Assembly (NCBI GenBank): GCA_013397435.1
Contig: VZRG01000301.1
Location: forward strand, 575,836 to 639,835
Source: Erythrocercus mccallii
Lineage: Eukaryota; Chordata; Aves; Passeriformes; Dicruridae
DNA length: 64,000 nucleotides
Direction of reading: 5' to 3'
Positions 45,996 through 59,499 of this stretch are shown here, piece after piece. Under the pieces are notes generated by a model, which was not told the DNA's origin, did no database searches, and saw only the letters and a program-made list of their open reading frames with translations. The stretch's first letter is position 1, and each line of letters begins with the position of its first letter. A program made the position numbers and the translations under genes.

Positions 45996-48900
45996 GAGGT
46001 TATAAGCTTTAGTTGGTGAGCTAATCTGGCCAGTGTCACTGTTCAGAATTGAGTGCAATGAGACTGAAGACATGTAGTCAAAAGGACCAATTTTTCAATT
46101 TTTTTTCATTCTGCAAAGATAGTTGAAGATAAATTGTAACAAATAGGAGAAATATAATTAATATTCTCTTATTTTTGACAGTTTAAAAAGTTTAAGAGTT
46201 AAATATTTCTAATCTGAAGTCAGTAAGTACTGGAGAAGTATTAGCATTCAATTTTTCAACCATATAGCCTATGTCCTTAGGTTCAATATAGTGTGAAGAA
46301 TGAAATAAAAGGTAGTTTATGTCTAATTTAGCTTGTTCCAAAAGATTTTTTTTTGCTTCCTTTTCAACATCATAGAAGAGCTTATTTGTCTGAGTCATTC
46401 AGCACTTATTTCTCTCTGATTTTTTCCTTGCTATCTTTTCCTAAGTTTCAGCATTTATTTAATGAACCCTGACACATTGATAAGAAGGTCAAGAGGTCTG
46501 CCTCCAGCTTCTGCGTAAATATGTGAAAGAAAATAATGTCACAGAAAACCCAAATGGCACAATAACAACTTCTTGCCATGGACTCATTATACAATGTGTC
46601 ATATGAACTCTATCTGTAAAAACTGCTTTTGGTATGTCAGACTTTAGATGTGAGTTTTTTAGTGTGGGTAAGAAATAACTTCATACTTCTTTAATGTACT
46701 AAAATAAGTCTTATAATTTAAAATTAGAGAGATGAAAAACAGATTTTTACAATAATGTCTTAACTTTGAAATGAATTCATGGACTGGATAAAAGATGGAA
46801 AACATGAAGCTGCTTTCATTCAAAAATTATTGTCAAATATTCACATAGCCACCAACCTTTAGGCTAACTTAAAACTGTGGGGTTTTTGATTTATTTTCAT
46901 CTATCAAAAGGTCATAAAACAACTGATTTTCCACCTATAAGCCATCTTAACTGACTGCAATTGTACAGGAAATTTCTTAAAAGGCTATCTCTTTAAAAGT
47001 TATATATGTGCTGAATAAAAATATTGCCCAGTAAATGATCTTTGATACAGTTCCATCTATGAAAGTTACGTACGATTTTGAGCTTGATTTTTACCTTACT
47101 CTTAGATGGACGTACAAACAAAAAAACCCTCAAAATGTATTTTCATTCATATACATGAAAGTATTTGGTCATTTTATACTAGGGTATGAACAACCAAAGA
47201 TGAAATCCATTCCCTATGCAAACTCTTATCAAGCACCTCAGCATCACAGCACCTCAACTGTCCTATTTGAAAATGAAAAGAACTATGATGTTAAGCTACT
47301 TTATTAACTTTAGATATTATTTGAAGTGCAAAATGTTTCAAATTGATCACAAATCACAGCATCTATGAGTGTTACTTCTCTTGTTGTTCAATATCTCCTA
47401 TTCCCATTTCTAGTAAAAACATGTACAAACAAATAACTTGCACTGCTTTCTTTAGAAGGCAACACATCACAAACACATCACATTTTTAGGATGCAATACA
47501 GTATGAACTTAAAAACTCGGAGTATATATTTTCCCTTTAAGACATGGCTGTTGTATCATGCTCTAAAACTGAGCACAGAAACTTGGGCTAAATTTGATGT
47601 GATGCAGAGAATGAAACAACAGTTAAGCAAGCAAACCAAAACAACCTACCATCAAAGACAAATTGTCTGATTTGGATAAATTTTTAATTAGGACAGATTT
47701 CAGGGAGATCTCACTGCTGGATCCAGACACCAGCAGAATAAAAAGCATTATAGAAAGTTCCAAATAAACTGCAATTTTTTTTCCAGTAAAGACCTGCTGT
47801 TGTAGAGCAGCAGGGAAGTTGATTCATCCCTTCCCTGGTTCCTCTCAATCCAATGGGCACTGTTTAGTGGGGCCACAAAACCTTTGTTTCCTAAGAATTG
47901 CATCTGTGTCATCAGATTTTATTCTTCTGCACACAGACACAGTGAATCTTCCTATAATTTGTCCCAGTTCTAAAAGAGTTAAATAGCTTCTAAGTAAAAC
48001 AGTGTTACTTTTTTTTTAATGGCTTGTTGCAGTTTGTCTTCAGGTAAACAAAACGTCACTGCAAATATTTTCCATTTAGAAACTTATTCTTCTTCTCCAG
48101 AAATAGTGTATGGACTATTAGATTATTTGGCCTACAAACTATTTATGCTGTGCTGTTTTCTTCTCTTTTTTTTGGTAAAGGAATTGAATGTTGTGGTTTT
48201 ATTAGTATTAATTTGCAAGACTTTCCTTCTGGCTACAGTACTAATGCAGAAAAGAAAGTGGTGCTTTGTGCATAAGCTTTTTAAGGTCTAAAAAACATTT
48301 CAGAATTAGAGGAAAAATCTTATTTTTTCACTTTGAAAAAAAAGCTGGATAAAATATCTTAAAACATAATTCTTTCTACACTGGGCCATATCTGGCTTTT
48401 CATCAAATAAATCATTAAATAATCATTAATTTTTATAACTTTGTGAGCATTCAAAATAACTAAAAAATTACTTGAAATGTAGCAGTCAGCCACTACGAGT
48501 TACATTATAACACTGCTTTACCAGTGATATTTTGGTATCTTTGAATTTTCTTGTTTGAACTCAGTATAAGATGCAAATTCAACTACAGTGCAAATCAGTA
48601 CAAGAGAGGTACAAATATTATATTAATAAAAGAGGCATGCTTTTAATTGGAATTGGTTTCAACATTTCGAATGGCTGGGCATAGCACAAATTTGCTAGGG
48701 TCAAGCATGTATTGTGTTGTTTAAACCAATAAAGCTCACAACAGAGTCTGACTTGGTGGAAGCCCAAAAGCTAAACTTATCTCCATCCCCAAAATAACAG
48801 TGCAAATGGTCAAGCATAATGAAGCAGTATTAGAAGAATATAATCACTGAAGAGGTCTGGGTAGTCTATCAACAGTTTATCTCTTGGTTTCCTCATTTAT

Positions 48901-51900
48901 ATGGAACAAGGTAATGTAACCAGGTGTTGATGGCAGATGCTGGTTAAATAGAAGAATCAGAAGGATGAAGATTTCCTGTAAAATCTACAGGGAGTAGGTT
49001 GTGGAGACAGAGCTGCTCCAGTTTTTTAACAAGATTTCAATGGTTGAGGCTTGAGGGGAACTGACAGTTTCAAAACCTCCTTTGTATACTCTATACTAAT
49101 CTCCAGTAAAGGATTATAATCTTCAAAGTTGTTGATTGATACCCTTCACCAGCACAAAAGTTATCATAAAAGGAGGATAATTAAAGAACTACTGAATCTA
49201 ACAAAAGAGAGAAAACTGAAAAGCATATCCAGCATGCTGTGACTAAAGGAAGTATCACTCGTTCATATTGTGAGCACAAACAGAGGTCATCTCCCTCCTC
49301 TGCGCCAAGCAGCCTGTTCTGCATGCTCCAGTATTTCAAGATCCTAAATGGAGAATTTTCTTCTTTTTCAATGACAGAGAAACTACTACGGAAATACCTT
49401 TGTTTGATGTGACATCTGTTTGGTCTATCTTTGCTTCTGCCTTCCCAAATTGGATAAAACCAGTCAGGGAACTATTGAATTCAAACACTCTTTTTTTAGT
49501 AGATTTCAAATTAGCTGAAGTTTGACAAACACAAGGAAGGCAGAACATGAAATCTTCTCCATATACAGTTATACACAGCTCTTATACACAGCTTCCAATA
49601 TTCCAGCATTCCAAGAGAAATACCAACAAAGACAGCCGTAATACATACTGCTGACACTCAAAAATATCCTTTTCCACCTTAAAATCCAAAAATTCAACAG
49701 CTCTCAAAAGAGTTATCGATGAAGACTAAAATTAGCTGTAAAAGTTCATTCCATCACAGGCCTTTTCAAGTGTATTCTGAACTAAATTATTAGCAGATGG
49801 AATTTGAATTTCAGCATTTGTAAAATAATTCAGCCCTGTGAACAATGGGTTCTCTGAGGATTTCTTCAATTTTTTCTTATTAACCTCTGCCAGTAGAAGT
49901 AAAGAAAAAAAATCTTGCATCATCTGAAAAATTTTTCTCTTTTATATATTTACTGCATTGGTGACCATATGGTTGCAGTCCTGTCCTTTTAATCTCTTTT
50001 TACTCTCCAGTGTTTGTGTGTGTTATTGAATAGCTGCCATACATCACCCCAGAGGAAGGGTTGTGTTTCAGTTTTGGATAATGGATTTGCAGTACCATAA
50101 TAGTTTTTTTACAATGACTTACCTTATCAGCAAAGCACTTAAAGACTGATGCCTTCTGAAATTCAAGACTTTTACATGGTATCAGCTTTTTACATCCATT
50201 CCTACTATTAATCTCTTCAGTTTCACATTTACTTAATGTAACTTGAACACAAAGAATGAAAGAAACCTATTAAAATGTGATACTTGCCGGGTGGTGCCTA
50301 TATGCAATAAATATCCACTCTTCCACAGGTTTCACCATATTCCCTTTTTAAACTACTCCCTATTGGCCAAACCCACAGAGGACTGTACAGACCTTTCACA
50401 TTTGCCTACAGCCTGGCTACCAAGACCTTCTCCTGGAATCAAGAGACATTTTGAAGTTGGCCCCAAATGCTCTGCTATTTTCAATGAAAACACTCAGCAG
50501 AACAGTTGGCTTTACTCATGTTTTCAGTCTTTCTTTTGCAGTTCTCCTAGGCAAGACCTACTGATTGAAGGGAAAAAAGCAAAAAAAACACCAACTTTTT
50601 TCTCAGAAAAGTACATAGGCATCCAAATACAGAAGAGAAGATTTTGCATATTGAAAAAGAGAGAAAAATTGACAACAAAAATATATCTGAAAATTCAGAG
50701 GTCACTGGATCCAACTTCTTGCTGCCAAAAGAACACAGTCATAATTATCAGAAACTGTCAAGCATTGTGATAAGAATTCTCCCTTTTCCCAGAAAGTTAG
50801 CTCTTTTCCAGCTAGGCTATACAACTGCTTTTTAAAGTACTCCACCAAATCATGTCTAATTTCTCCATTTGCCTCTCTGCCAGCACTGGATTTTAATAGA
50901 TTCTTCCTGCTCTGGCACTTACTTTTGTCTTCATGCATTTAGAAAAAATAAATACAGCCCCCTCTCATTTCTCATTTTTCTACATTAATTATGTCATTCT
51001 CTTCCAGATCTCCCTCATAAAGGAAGTCACTATTCCTCTGAGTATTGTAGATGCTATTGTTTACTGTAAATCATCATCTGAATATGGAACAGATAAAAGA
51101 GACCTTTACAGTATAATTTTATGACTGAATTTTTATTTTTTTACCTCCACTGGAAATTCCTCTTTCACTGCCCAGAAGAACAATATGTTGGACTCACATT
51201 TTCTGACTCCTCCTGGGAAGAGTTTAAGATTCAGTTTGACTTGGATGATCTTGTAATGATTGAGCCTCACCCAAGGGAGTGACAACTTTCAAAGTTGCTG
51301 CTCTATCATACATGCTGTTATTAGCCATGAAAAGAAAGAGCAGCAAAGAAAAAAAAACCAAAAAAGTAACAAATCAGACTGTAAACAAACAGTAGGATTT
51401 CAAAACATTTATACCCTTGTAAACCATGAATAGTGATACTTAAGTATATGACTTTAATGCTGACTACTGGAAAAGTATGTCTGGACTTTTATGTATGTAA
51501 ACAATGTACTCATACTGCAGATGGCAATGAAATCTTTGTCTACCTCTACTATAACTGAATAATAATCTGATAAATGAAAAAGAAATATTGGGTAACAGTT
51601 ACCTGACATAGCTAATATTCAAAAGATGACTCTAAGAATATTAAAAATATTCCTAAATGGGGATTCTTTTTAATTGAATTATAAAAATTGCATTGTACTA
51701 TGAAATAAAAGTTCTATTCACCAAAGAAAGGAAAGTTGGTCACATCCTGTAACCTACAGCCTATGCATCTTTAGCTGTTTGTGTGAAATGTCTTTTAGGG
51801 TAGCATGGACATCCCTAATGAACAGATATTTGAATAACCATCAAAGCAAATTTTGACCATCAAAGCAGCGTATCACAAGTAGCACAAGGTTCATTTCCTT

Positions 51901-54715
51901 GTCTGTGCACACATGACAAAAAGTGAAACCTAGAAATGCATTTATGTTAAATTTCCTCCAATTACAAAACTTCCCCCACAGTGAAGCACCTCTGACATAA
52001 AGTGGTTGGGAAAGCTTGAAGCCATGCTTTGCATGTCTCCAGGGCTCCAAACAAAACAACTTTAAAGCAAAGGAGCCCCTTGATGGAGAAAGCAGATACA
52101 AACTTGGGTAAATAATGTCATCATAATTAAAAAAAAAAGAGAATATTGATGAGTTTTCTCAGAAACTCTTTCCTCAAATCTATTAATAGTGTCAGGTTTT
52201 TTGATCCCTGTACTTCATAAGTTCATAGTTTTGTTAACAAAATGAAGTCAAATGTTACACAGAACCACATGAGTAGTACCAAAAGATGACACTGAAGACA
52301 GATTCAAAACCAACAAGACAATCTTTAAAGGAAACTTAAATCTGATTATGTAGGGGTCTGCCATCATTCAAGTGCCTGTCCGTGCATCTGTTCTTTGGAC
52401 ACCTCACATGTATTACACCATGGACAAGGGCAGTCCCTCCTCTCTAGTCCGCATGGGACACAGCAAGAAACAAGGTGCAGGAAGCCACTGGGAAGCTGCC
52501 AGTTCTCTGCCATTGTAGCGGTAGTTTTCCTTTGAATCAACACAGGGGTTTTAGTATGTTCTAGTTTTGCTAGGAAAAGGGAAGATGGCATGAGTATTTC
52601 TTTGATAAGTCTTTCAAATGAAAGACAAAGTGGGATGAGCAAAGAAGGTTGCTGGTGATCTGAAAATGAAAGTAAGAGGAATGTAGTTCCTTGACCTGTA
52701 AATGGCGTTAAATAACTCTTCTATTGTGCTCTGGTTAAAACTGAAGGAACAGAGCAGTCAGTGGTTCCATTTTTGCCATCTTATGCATCCACACGATCTT
52801 TCAACTGTTGTACTTGTTTTCAGAGCCACAAAACACTGTGTGAAACACAACAAAGATACTTCAAGTACATACAATAATCATAATATTATATAACATCTCA
52901 TTTTCCCTGTATTTTTTCTCCTCCTTCAGTAAAAAGAAGTATCAGTAAAACATGTACTTATTAAAACTGCAACTTGTCATCAGATTATAAATGTCATTGA
53001 TATGTTTCTTTGCCTGATGTTTGATAAATTAAGGGGTATTGATTCCAGACAGAAGCCTTTTCTGAGAAATGATGTTCAGGAGAATGATCTAAAACTACAT
53101 TACCAGCTTTGAAAGAGAGCAATATACTCCATGATATACTCCTGCTTTTTCAGAAGCAAAACCATGTCTCATTTAAATTTTGAAAATAAGACATACTGCT
53201 TTTCCTTCTGTAACTCCTTTCCAGTTGCATAATCAAGTACCTTCACAGCCTAAGTGGTTTCAATGTGATCCAACAGGCACAGAGAAGTTTCTTCCCTCAG
53301 GGAGCAGCATATCTACATTGGAGCATTCTGCAGGCACATTTCCAGACTGCTTGCTGTCCAAAGCCTAGTTTGGATTTCTCAAGTGCTAACAGGATTTCCT
53401 TCCTGATCTTGAAACTACTCAGTCACTCCTGCCTGAGAAGCAGCCATGGTAAATTTTGGGTGACAGAGGACCACCCTTACCCAGAAGTACTAGGCCAATG
53501 TCTCAGATCATTTGGAGAGTCAAACACCAATAAAATTACAGTCTCACCATCTTCCTGCTGCTGTTCTACAACTTTGCCAACCACCAACACAAATCAAGAT
53601 ATTTCTCAGTTCCTCAAAGCTGCTTAATGAGTGACAAAAGTTGATAATAGAAATAATTGTTATGTATACTGCTCCAAAACTGACAGAAGGAACACCTACA
53701 AGTATTATAATCCTATACTCTTTTCCAGAAATAAAAAGATATAGAAGAAGGTTGTTTAACTGTGCACAACTATCATCTTCCTTTCATCATAATAATGGTT
53801 GTGTATCTCTGTAATTAAAGATAATTATAGACCATAAAATTTATACAGCGATTAACCAAAAACAAGATGATGCTCTGTGCTGCCAAGACAAAGACATCCA
53901 TCATTGAAGTTTCTCCCTGTTGTATCTGGAATTTCCCCTCATGCTATTTCTGTTGCCTTCAGCATTACAGTATATCTGTAACTCAAAATAAATCCCTGAT
54001 TTTCAAAGTGCTATTTTAAATCTGAGTTGCTCCATTATTTTAACCTTAATAGAATAGTGAAATGAGACTTTCATAATTATACTTTAGCCAAAGAAGCGCA
54101 TTTATCTCTAATACCAAGAATGTGTTGAATGTATGTCCTGTAATAATAAATACTATAATCCTTACAGATATCCTCTTCACTAGTGGCATTGCAGATATTC
54201 TCTTTATTAACTCTACATGCCTAATCCCTTTCTGAATACCTGATTTCTGTAATTTCTATAATGGTATAGATTACTCAGGCTAGCTATGCGCCAAATATAA
54301 TGGTATTTCCTTCTTAATGCTATTTCTCCATTCACTTTAACATCCATTACTAGTATGGCACATTTATTTCTTCTGATGTGAGACTCTTAAAAGACATTTT
54401 GGATATATTCCATTGAGGAAAAAAACCCCAGACTTACTATTAAGGTTTTCCATGTAGTGACAAGAACATGTACAAATTAGCTTACTATTTAACTAGGAAT
54501 AATTCAAAACTCTGAATATCTGCTCTATGTTAAATACCTGTACCTATACATACTTTACATCCATAAAGAGATAAAATATAAACACCAAAGTACCAAAAGA
54601 AAGATTTCAGAAAGCAACAAAAGATGAAAGCACACAAACTGTATTGCCACTCTGATTTCTATGTATTTTTGTTGAATGAAATTTAATGCAGTTTGCCTTT
54701 TTTGGTTTTTTGTGT
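45996..54715. other. Unique-looking DNA, no gene called
   Basis: The largest frame is at 50243-50770 plus (175 codons). It has several Cys and Pro-rich patches but no arrangement I recognise and no matching exon structure. A frame at 53265-53627 (120 codons) lies in a less AT-rich patch and is equally anonymous. CTCTTGGTTTCCTCATTTAT at 48881-48900 slightly resembles the MIR core in sense orientation. Nothing else seen. Confidence 0.5.
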
Positions 54716-54717
54716 GG

Positions 54718-54741
54718 TTTTTTTTTTTTTTTTTTTTTTTT
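54718..54741. repeat. T24 homopolymer
   Basis: Twenty-four uninterrupted T, preceded by shorter T runs broken by G. It could be the poly(A) tail of a minus-strand retrocopy, but the sequence to its right (the body side for such a copy) shows no recognisable gene. Confidence 0.95.
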
Positions 54742-54744
54742 GGT

Positions 54745-57325
54745 AAATCTAAAATATCCAAATCCTTTATATTTGGTTGAAAAGTAAAACCAGAAAATCA
54801 TGAAGTGAGGTTGAAGATCAACTGCTACCCTAACTTCTGCTTGTGTTGAGGGTTAAAACCCATGACCTACAACTGGTTTTCATGTAATTAAATAACATTT
54901 CCACTGTATAACATAACCACAGATATGCAACTGTCTTCACGGGTTTCAATTTGGAATCATATTTATTTTTCTTTGGCAGGAAGCATTAGGAATTTCTCAT
55001 TTTCTCTAGGGCTCTTTGGCTTAAATTCAAAGGATTTTTTGGATGCACTTTCATAATGAAAGTGTGTTATTTATATTTAAATTTCCAGCCCCTCCGTGGA
55101 GAATGCTACTGAACATTTCATTCATTCCATTTTCACTGGAAAAGTGCACACTGCTTGTTTTTCTTCTCTATGACTGGAAAAGAAAGAGGACACTTTTTAG
55201 TGATTTATCTATTTTCTTTACAGATTTATTGAACAACTTTTATCTAATGGGTCAGTGAACAATTTCTATTCCTGGTATGTGTGGGTTTCACCTCATGTAC
55301 TCAAGACTGACTCCGTAGGTCTTATGGCACTGCATCCTCATTGAAATAATAAGAGCAGAAAGATTTTTAATTTCAATGCAGGAATTATTCATTAACATCA
55401 TGGCTACTTTGTTAAAGCAAACTTGATTCTCCTTTGTTTCTATTTTTTCACAACAGCACTTATTTGAAGGGATCAGAAATACCAGTGAAAAACATCAGCA
55501 AACTGTATGTGCAAAAATAAATACTTTTGGTGACATGTTTGCCCATTTTGATTACTGGAAAAAAATCAGTGGATTTTTAAGTTACTCAAAACACTTCTAA
55601 GGAAATAAAATTCCATTTGCTTTCACTTTGCCTGAAAGAAGAGAAAATGCTAAGTTTATGTTGAAATGGAGCACTCTGGTCATTTTCACTATTTTTTTCA
55701 AGATGAAGGATGAAAAGGGTCACTCACTTCACACTGCTATCTCTTGAACTTCTCAAAAATCAAACAAATGTGGCTGCAGTCCAAGAAGCTCAAGTAGTCA
55801 TCCAAGAAACTGACACTATCTTTCAGGAATGAAAAATGACTGTCAGCATGAGAGACAGTTCTTAGTTTGCCTGTCATTATTTACTTCTGAGGTCTGACTA
55901 GTCTGGGGAGATGTCAAGGGAGCAGCTGTCAGACTGAAGGCAAAAGAATTGGGAAAACAACCTAAACTTATATTTGAATCATGATTGATCATAACCTGTA
56001 CTATGCAATCAGATTAGTATAATAAGTAGACAAAACACAAAAGAAGGAGTTGTGCTCTCTCAGTTAAAATATTAGCAGTAGTATAAAATGATAGTTTAAT
56101 TTATTGTTGCTTGGAAATATTCTACAGAAATGAAGTCTCACTGAAAAATAATTTTTGCTGAATTTAAGGTCTCTTAAAGTATATAAGAAACAATAAAAAA
56201 AACCCCTTATTTATATTTGCAACTGGTTTGATTTTCTGCACACTTTTTGCCAAAGAGGAACAAAGCATGAGAATTACTTGAAACATACTTATCAAATTTT
56301 CCTTTTTCTCTACAATTCATCCCAAAGTATCTGATAAATAATCAGTAAGTATAACATTCATTTTTAAAGCTGAGGGAAGTAAGGGACTCGTGTAACAAAC
56401 ATCACAAACCCACTAACAAAATCCACTGGTGAGCTGAAAAAGCGTCTAGGGAGTCTAGGGAGTGGACTATACCTTTTATTCTGATTGTGTCTGAGCTATC
56501 AGCTAATGATGTATCACTTCCTTCAGAGTGGAGCTGACTTCAGTTTATCAACTTAGTTGATTTATGTCATCTAAAACTGATTAGGCTTCTGTTATCTGGG
56601 ATTTTAAACTGATGGCTAATTCAAATAGTACACAGATCAAATACTTTGTATTGCTAAAATAAATCTGGCATATCAGAAATTTGGGGTTTGAGCATACACA
56701 AAATACATTCAGACTTTTTGAAAAAGATCTTTAGAGGCATGATATAACTGTTGAATGCTGTTTTTTCAGCGTAATAATCTTGACAAGTTTATGTTTGACA
56801 ACTTTCTGCACCACTGCAGAAATTTAAGTAAAGTAAAATTATTCATTTGCAGACATCATGATTTCTTTTTTCATTGCATTAGCAAAACATGAACATTTCA
56901 AAGAGAGAATGAAAATGTCTTCTGAAATTAAGTCTAAATATCTCAAAGCTTTACATAAAAAGCAAAATTAAGAAATAAAAAAATATAAAAATGTACATCA
57001 TGGTTTACCTGTTCCTGTGTCTTACCACCTACCATTACTCTAATTGGTACTTTTTGCTGCATCTAGGTTTCTCTCTCTCTCTAAAGGAGCGTACACCCCT
57101 TTCTTTTTATTGTTTCACAAGAACATATAGCCTGCACATATATTCATTAGCAGACATTCATTACCAGACATTCCTTGCCAGAATGTTAGACAATTTTTCA
57201 CCTTGTAAAGGTGATGTAAGGGTGGTGCAGCTTTATTGATATACTGCAAACCTTACTGAGTATGTGCAAAGATAATGGATTGATTATTCACAAAATCTAT
57301 TAACAAATTGCTGTTATGTATAGTA
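54745..57325. other. Unique-looking AT-rich DNA, nothing seen
   Basis: No open frame above about 82 codons. The only repeats are a 14-base triple repeat at 57142-57183 and a nine-base TCTAGGGAG duplication at about 56444-56461. Confidence 0.6.
57142..57183. repeat. 14-bp unit repeated three times
   Basis: ATTCATTAGCAGAC, ATTCATTACCAGAC and ATTCCTTGCCAGAA in tandem. The first two differ at one base and the third is more diverged. Confidence 0.9.
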
Positions 57326-57328
57326 AGT

Positions 57329-57465
57329 TGTGCTGGGTTTGGTTATGGTGCAGTTAATTTTCCAGTACTATGTTCCAAGAGTATGGGGCTGGTTTAGATT
57401 TCTAAAATGTAAATATAACTTGTTATTACCAGAACCAGTCTGGTTATTGCCAGAACTATTGTAAG
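57329..57465 (+). mobile_element. Partial LTR, same family as the 9307 LTR
   Basis: TGTGCTGGGTTTGGTTATGG, then GCAGTTAATTTTCCAG, then GTATGGGGCTGGTTTAGAT follows the 5' part of the LTR at 9307 (TGGTTTTGGCTGGG, GAGTTAATTTTCTTCC, GTGTGGGGCTGCGTTTTGG). After about 57400 the match weakens (a TTATTGCC equivalent is still visible), and no TATA or poly(A) part follows. It is a truncated, older copy. Confidence 0.55.
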
Positions 57466-57469
57466 CTTT

Positions 57470-59455
57470 CACAGTTTCACTGCAATGAGTCAGGAGCCAC
57501 CATTTTTTGGTTCCATCAGGAACCAAATCACAATATGTATATATAAGCATTGAACAGTTTATCCTATCAGTGGAAAAGCGGTATTATCATTTTCATTTAG
57601 TTTCTATGGCAGGTTTCGGTATAATTTTGAAGATTCTCTTACAATTGACCTGCAACAGATTAGCGCTTGCTCACAAGTACCAAACAAGGAAAAGAAATAT
57701 CTCATGTCTAGACAGTTTATCAATGATACAACCAATGAACAGCCATTCTCAGAATTGTTCTAACCATTAAATACTGTCATCTCTATCAGATTAGTCTTGG
57801 CAGCATAATCAACATTAAAGTAAGCAATTCATCTGGCAAATGCATCAGGATAAATCACTTGGAATGTATCAGAAATGAAAAATGATCTCAGAAAATCTAA
57901 CTGACCATTCCCAAGGATTAAAATATATTAGAAAACATCCTAAATCTTAGGTATTAATGCTAATGTTACACTTCCTGTGTGTTTCAGGCTCCACATTTAA
58001 AGGAATCATGCCTATCAGTATAAGTTTTCAGAAAGACAAAGTAATAACAAATGAGACATTACTAAGTAATAACAAATGAGAAGCTACTTAACATTTTTTC
58101 CTTAAAAGCGTTGAGTGCAAAGCATTGCATGGTTCCCTGGGGGGACTGGGAAGAATCTTTCCCCCCCAGATCTGCCAGCCACTCAAAAAACCATACAATG
58201 CTGAAACTGTTCTCTGCTTTACTTACTTATTCTGCTTAATTTTATAATGAAACAACTCTGATTTGCAAATAGTATCTGTTTTTTACTGCTCTTGTATTGC
58301 CTTAATCGTTCAGTGAGGCATTTACTGACATTACCCCTTTTCATTTTACTCTCTTTGACCTAAAAAGTAGCATAAGTGAAGTTTGCTAGAATGTTTGTAT
58401 TCAGTAAAATAGTGGTTCTTATGAGGCCATAAGCTACACCTTATGAAGCACAAGAGAAAAGTTGTCAAGCGGGACAAATTAAATTTTATGGATTTTTCCC
58501 TACACTGGCAAACAAGACTTACACCTGTCCTGTGAAAAATCAGGCTCCTCTTCAATAGCCTCTGCCTGAGAAATGAAACTTCTCCTAAGGGTAAGGCTCT
58601 GGAGCTCAGCAAGTCTTATCAGAGAAGAAACTCTACTGTCAGCTCTTCCTTCAATTTTTCATTTAAAAAGTATCCCTCTTGGTAAAAACAAAACACAAGG
58701 AAAAACTGCAAAGCATTGGTTATACACTATTTCTTCAGAGCCATGTAGCATGTTTTACAAAAAGTCTTTGTTACTACATCTTTTCTTGCTGTACTCTTCA
58801 AGCTTTCATTTGAAATTTTATTTCTTCAATCTTCTGTAAACATTATTTCCATAAGTTTATTTTTCATGAAGGTCCTCTGCACACATCCCGATCCAAAAAT
58901 TCAAGAGATGGGACAGGCTAATTTACTAGTACATATAATGATTCTATTATTCTTGTAGGATTTCATCCATGAATTTCCAAATTTGTCAATACATTTGATA
59001 GATAGCAATTCTTCCCCTTAAATATATTTAATTACTTCTACCATCCCATTCATCAGGTTTCTTTGAACCTTCCTGTACATATGGCAGGCTTCTCTGGGTT
59101 TGTAGCCTCTTACTTTCACTTTGACTTTCTATATATATATATACACACTACTTTTTTCTTTGGTTTTTTTTAATAAAAAAAAAAAATCCATGCCTCAGCT
59201 CACTAAGTTACCTTGCTGAAGTGTATTTAGACTGGCATGAAGACTTCCTTTAATAAAGGAATATTATACACAATGATCCTACATCTTTATTCCTATGATA
59301 TATACAAGCAAATGTTTGGGGCAGGTTTCTGCCAGCATAAGTCAAAACATCTGGGGCATGGGATCCCAAATACAAAATCAGGGTATTCCATCTGAAGTCC
59401 TTCCTTGCCATAAACCAGCACCTAACTCTAATAGAATTGCCAGCTGTGAGCTGCA
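57470..59455. other. Unique-looking DNA, no gene seen
   Basis: Frames are below 90 codons and unrecognised. Contains a 25-base direct repeat (58039-58081) and a short (TA)n run at 59129-59144. Confidence 0.6.
58039..58081. repeat. Tandem duplication, 25-bp period
   Basis: AAGTAATAACAAATGAGA occurs at 58039-58056 and 58064-58081 without a mismatch; the bases that follow each copy (CATTACT, AGCTACT) are also similar. Confidence 0.93.
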
Positions 59456-59457
59456 CC

Positions 59458-59495
59458 ATCATAGAATCATTTAGATTGGAAAAGTCCAACTGCAA
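59458..59495 (-). mobile_element. CR1 3'-tail stub, minus strand
   Basis: ATCATAGAATCATTTAGATT followed by GGAAAAGTCCAACTGC matches the reverse of a CR1 tail (atcatagaatcatttaggttggaaaag), with part of the usual sequence after GGAAAAG deleted. About 40 bases remain. Confidence 0.75.
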
Positions 59496-59499
59496 CAAG

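Noticed and set aside
50243..50770. Longest open frame in the window (175 codons, plus strand)
   Set aside because: No recognisable domain, many rare-looking residue runs (Lys-rich, Cys scattered), no splice-consistent neighbours, and overlapping frames on both strands. Its length is plausible by chance in 64 kb.
50990..51075. Exon-like block after a pyrimidine-rich tract ending in AG near 51006
   Set aside because: A plausible 3' splice site is followed by about 60 open bases, but there is no matching donor with a conserved frame and no similarity I recognise.
54555..54801. Lys-rich minus-strand frames
   Set aside because: They are translations of the T24 homopolymer region.
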